From: Hydractinia symbiolongicarpus
Taxonomy: Eukaryota > Cnidaria > Hydrozoa > Anthoathecata > Hydractiniidae
NCBI RefSeq assembly: GCF_029227915.1
Contig: NC_079887.1
Location: 8,308,001-8,372,000, forward strand
Length of the DNA stretch: 64,000 nt
Reading direction: 5' to 3'
Below, piece by piece: positions 60,801 through 64,000 of this stretch. The notes beneath the pieces are model-generated. The model made no database searches, was not told where the DNA came from, and saw only the letters and a program-made list of their open reading frames with translations. The position numbers were made by a program, and so were the translations under genes. Numbering within the stretch: the first letter of the stretch is position 1; every line of letters starts with the position of its first letter.

Positions 60801-60837
60801 AACTAAATAAAAAATAGCTTAAAATCCAGTGAAGCAG

Positions 60838-61170
60838 TGATAAATCCACATACAGCCAACTTCTCAGGACCAACATCGTGTGGTAAAACGCAACGTGTTC
60901 TGGATCTCCTCGTGATAAGCGCAATCAGCACTTCAATAATATCATCATCCTCTGTCCAATTATTAGGTAGAACACCACTTACCTCGAGCAAGCCTTTCTC
61001 TGAAAAGACAAATAGAAATTCTTGATAGACCCAAGGGATGACCTCATCAAATGGATTGAGAAATTATCGTTATTTCTAGCCGGCGAAGGGACCCTATTCA
61101 TAATAAAACTCGTGGAGCAATGCTATAGCTAGCTTTCTCTGGGAAGCATCGTGACCAAAATGTATGAATA
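60838..61170 (+). pseudogene. Decayed packaging-ATPase-like fragment of the same element
   Basis: A Walker A motif, GPTSCGKT, lies at about 60868. Shifted frames downstream carry NIIILCPII, LIKWIEKLSLFLAGEGTLF and similar hydrophobic strands typical of FtsK/HerA (A32-like) packaging ATPases. The Walker B acidic pair is disrupted. It is broken by frameshifts and stops and truncated at its 3' end. Its place next to capsid-like sequence supports a single virus-like integrated element. Confidence 0.55.
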
Positions 61171-61188
61171 CTTACACAGAGGTACACC

Positions 61189-61235
61189 CAACCTCGTCCC
61201 CAGGACTATTTTCTTCTCAACGGCGCTACGCTTTC
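61189..61235. repeat. Half copy of the CAACCTCGTCCC foldback family
   Basis: CAACCTCGTCCCCAGGAC is followed by a core with AACGGCGCTACG. No matching right arm was found nearby. It may mark the end of the ATPase fragment. Confidence 0.6.
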
Positions 61236-61978
61236 TAATAGTTCTAGCGAATTAAAAATGTTGTTTATGTTGTACCCCCAAAATAGGAAAGAGTTAATGT
61301 TATTTATACGAGCGAGAATAATAATATTTAACACAAGCTCAAAAAATTAAAACATGCCTGCTTGTATGTGAGACTTAAACATCCGAGAAGTTACACGATT
61401 TTAGAGTGAGCTGCAATGGGTGCAGCATGGTATACCACCTTTAAGCAAGGTTAAAATTAGTACGAGGTCTTCATTACATTAGATGGAGATTTCGTATAGA
61501 GCAGCAAAGTATTACGTAAATCTCCCGGTCATAAAATCTACTCAAGTACTTTCGCCTTGTTCCTTACGTAAGATTTCCTTGTCCTTACTGTTTTATTCTA
61601 CAAGTCTCTTACCAGCAACAACGCGATCCTCATTTATCTTCGCGGTCACATGCTTTGGCCTCATAAAATCCACTCTTTATCCAACTTCAAAACTCATCTC
61701 CTCGTCGCAAGTTGAAAGTGCTGCCAGGTTCGGATCCTGGGTATGCTAAAAGGTTTTTTCCCTCGTTGAGGGGCAACATGTATAAAAACAACAGACGCAC
61801 TGTGCGAAGCTTCGAAATTCGAAAAAAAACAATCAGGATAGAAGTTGATGCAACGTGGGAGAAGTGGTTCTGTGCAAAAAACGCAAGGAGAATTTGGAGA
61901 ATCAAACAATAATGTTCTCAAGAGAGTAAAAAAGGCGTACAAAACCGATTTAAAAACGCTTCAACTGGAATTGGGAAG

Positions 61979-62757
61979 CTATCCTCTCTCACAACGACGC
62001 AAATATGTGTATATTTCAGAGGTTGGATTGTACCAGCTCATCTTCTTCTTCATATACACATTGGACATCTTCCTTCTTCTTGACAGGCGAACAAATGTGC
62101 AGTACACAAGAACCCCTAGACCTGCCATACTATCCTTGATGACAGGGTCATCTTGTATGTCTTGCTTCAGGGCCTCCTCACTGTCGAGTGGAACTAAATT
62201 GTCCCCAATATTTGCATGCATTCCGACCATATACGCAGAGAGAGCTGTTTCTCACCATCCTCACCATTCTCTTTCTGCATGGAAGCATTGTAAGTCTTGT
62301 CTATCGCTTCGTCTGGTGCTTTGTCCACGAATCCCTCTGTACACTTCTTTGGCAAGAGATACGCCTTAACTTTTTGTATGGCCGACTTTAACACTTGTCG
62401 CATGTCGACTGGTTCCTCTTTAGAGCTCATAGCTTTTGCGGGGGGATTCACAACATCAAAGAAGTGTGGGAGTTCTGACATAACATTTATTATATGTCTA
62501 TAACGATAGAAAATGTAGAGAATCAACATGTAGGGTAGAGAAGCACTGCGCACGCAAGTCACAGAGATAAATCGTTCCACATATCGTGTGTACTGATGAA
62601 GCATACTAGACAGAGATGTAAGGTTACCTTTGCTCATGTTTTCTGCTGTCCACATAGGCAGGGTGTTAAGGTAGTGCAAACTCTTAACTACTATTACCTG
62701 AAAAGGTTGAAATTCGCCATCATTATCAGAGTCGTTAAGGTAGCTATCCCCACGCAT
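61979..62757 (-). pseudogene. Two overlapping minus-strand frames, probable structural gene relic of the element
   Basis: A frame of 187 codons (62194-62757) is continued in another frame (61979-62230), a shift near 62200-62230. It contains LTSLSSMLHQYTRYVERFIS, SELPHFFDVVNPP and KAYLLPKKCTEGFVDKAPDE. Length, composition and position next to the capsid and ATPase relics suggest it came from the same integrated element, in opposite orientation. I do not recognise the family. The larger frame is long enough that expression is conceivable. Confidence 0.4.
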
Positions 62758-63880
62758 AGGAACCTACTTGCACTTACATTCCTCGGTATAACTCCTTACA
62801 ATGACAATCCCTTACAATGAGAAACGTCAAGGACTAGTGTAAAAGCAGGGCTGTGAACATCGATATATATATGCACGATGTTCATAAGCGCGCGCAGATG
62901 CTCAAGGTAGAGTCGATGAGCAGTCGCGGGGGATAAGTCGGTATTCACCATTGTGCACAGATCTGTTCCAGATGCCACCTACTCTAATCTCTTAGCTGAG
63001 TTTCCAACAGTGATATTTTTCATCTTACTATTTAAATGTATAAAATACTGGACATAATCTAATAGAACTCTAAGACACTTGTACTTCTACTAGATCTTTT
63101 TTCTCGTAATCTTAACCTGCTCTAAAATCTAGCTACAATCTATTTTATGTTGTGAATTATAATCCCATATTCTCTTTCTTGTTCTAATTATATTTTCCAA
63201 ACGTAAAATAGTAATAAAAAAATCAAGTTTCCGTGCTCCCTTAGAAATAAAATGCAAACAAAAAGAGTTATGAACTAGAAAACAAGCCTATTTACAAGTT
63301 ATTTTATCCGGGTATACCCAGTTATAGAGAATAAAATTAAGAACTTTTTGAAGCATCCAAAATTTTTTCATAGTGCATTTAACTTTGCTTTGTCACAACG
63401 AATCCTTCACCGGTTAATCACAACGTTCTAAAGAACAATGACTTGAACATACAAAGGAAATGTAAAGTTCTTTTGAATTTTGAATTTTTTTTGTTTTAAT
63501 TTGTTGATAGTGAGGATAGCAGCAACGCAAAAGTATCAGCTACCTGGTATGTCTTCTGAAAATCATTAGATTGGATATGCGGATTAATAGCAAAAGACTG
63601 ATTTATTTGAAGCATATTGAAACAATTTTAGAAATATATAAATATTTACAAGTGTGTTTGCTTGGGTAAAACAATTCATATAAATAATATATAAAAATAT
63701 ATAAATGTTTCAAATGATGTCACGATTGATTTCCAATCCATGTTTGTTGCTTTTCCGCCACTCCCATTCAATAAAACAGCCAAATGCTAGACATGTAAAC
63801 ATCTTTTAATCTTTGAAGCACACCATTGACAGATTGTCTTTATTTACCAATCATAAGAGATGAGATTTGATTAAAACAAC
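62758..63880. other. No gene seen
   Basis: The composition returns to AT-rich beyond about 63000. A short (TATA)n patch lies near 63685. No coding signal was found. Confidence 0.5.
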
Positions 63881-64000
63881 CAGTAACAACTAGTAACAAC
63901 CAGTAGCAACGAATAACAACGAATAACAACCAGTAGCACATAGTAGCAATCTGTAGCAATCAGTAACAACCAGTCACAACCAGTAACAACCAGTAACAAC
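63881..64000. repeat. 10-bp minisatellite running off the window
   Basis: Twelve consecutive units of consensus CAGTAACAAC, in exact 10-bp register with substitutions (for example TAGTAGCAAT and GAATAACAAC). The last units are identical, so the array is probably continuing to the right. Confidence 0.95.

Noticed and set aside
63881-64000. CRISPR-like array
   Set aside because: There are no unique spacers and the unit is 10 bp in a eukaryotic context, so it is a minisatellite.

Overview
The window looks like nuclear DNA of an early-branching animal, most likely a cnidarian (possibly a hydrozoan). It is very AT-rich. Genes are split by short GT-AG introns, transposons and foldback elements are abundant, and the gene content is animal: secreted vWA proteins, a P2X receptor, a VWC membrane protein and a TRAF adaptor. 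The taxonomic call is inference. All seven genes with readable exon structure lie on the minus strand. Exons were assembled by eye from splice sites and conserved residues, and frames were checked by intron phase and total length.

Region 1 (1-20.6 kb) holds three paralogues of a secreted protein with a signal peptide, a Cys-rich GCFRD/WSC-like domain and a von Willebrand A (vWA) domain. Gene C (16023-20481) is complete at 349 codons. Genes A (1-3150) and B (5339-10548) come from a recent tandem duplication of about 5.86 kb. Its junction at about 3163-3170 removed the promoter and signal-peptide exon of A. B keeps those parts but has 5-nt and 13-nt deletions that break its vWA domain. A + strand ORF for a probable secreted protein of unknown family starts just past the junction.

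Region 2 (23.7-36.6 kb) is one intact P2X ATP-gated channel gene with 12 coding exons and 414 residues. Its long introns are transposon traps. One holds a pogo/Tigger-like DNA element that carries a LINE with an inverted 5' end. Another holds a tRNA-derived SINE split by a second LINE. Region 3 (39.2-40.8 kb) encodes a small single-pass VWC protein with a cytoplasmic PPPPY motif.

Region 4 (41-52 kb) is poor in readable genes. It contains two exons that join into a clean signal peptide (51.7 and 49.1 kb), possible exons of unknown genes and a nested foldback transposon at 49.85-51.2 kb. Region 5 (53.0-55.2 kb) is a complete 462-residue TRAF adaptor whose RING lacks a canonical Cys and His. Region 6 (56-64 kb) holds a MITE with terminal inverted repeats of about 130 bp, a decayed Polinton/adintovirus-like block (capsid-like frames and a packaging-ATPase P-loop) and a 10-bp minisatellite running off the window end. 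A family of short foldbacks with CAACCTCGTCCC ends is scattered throughout.
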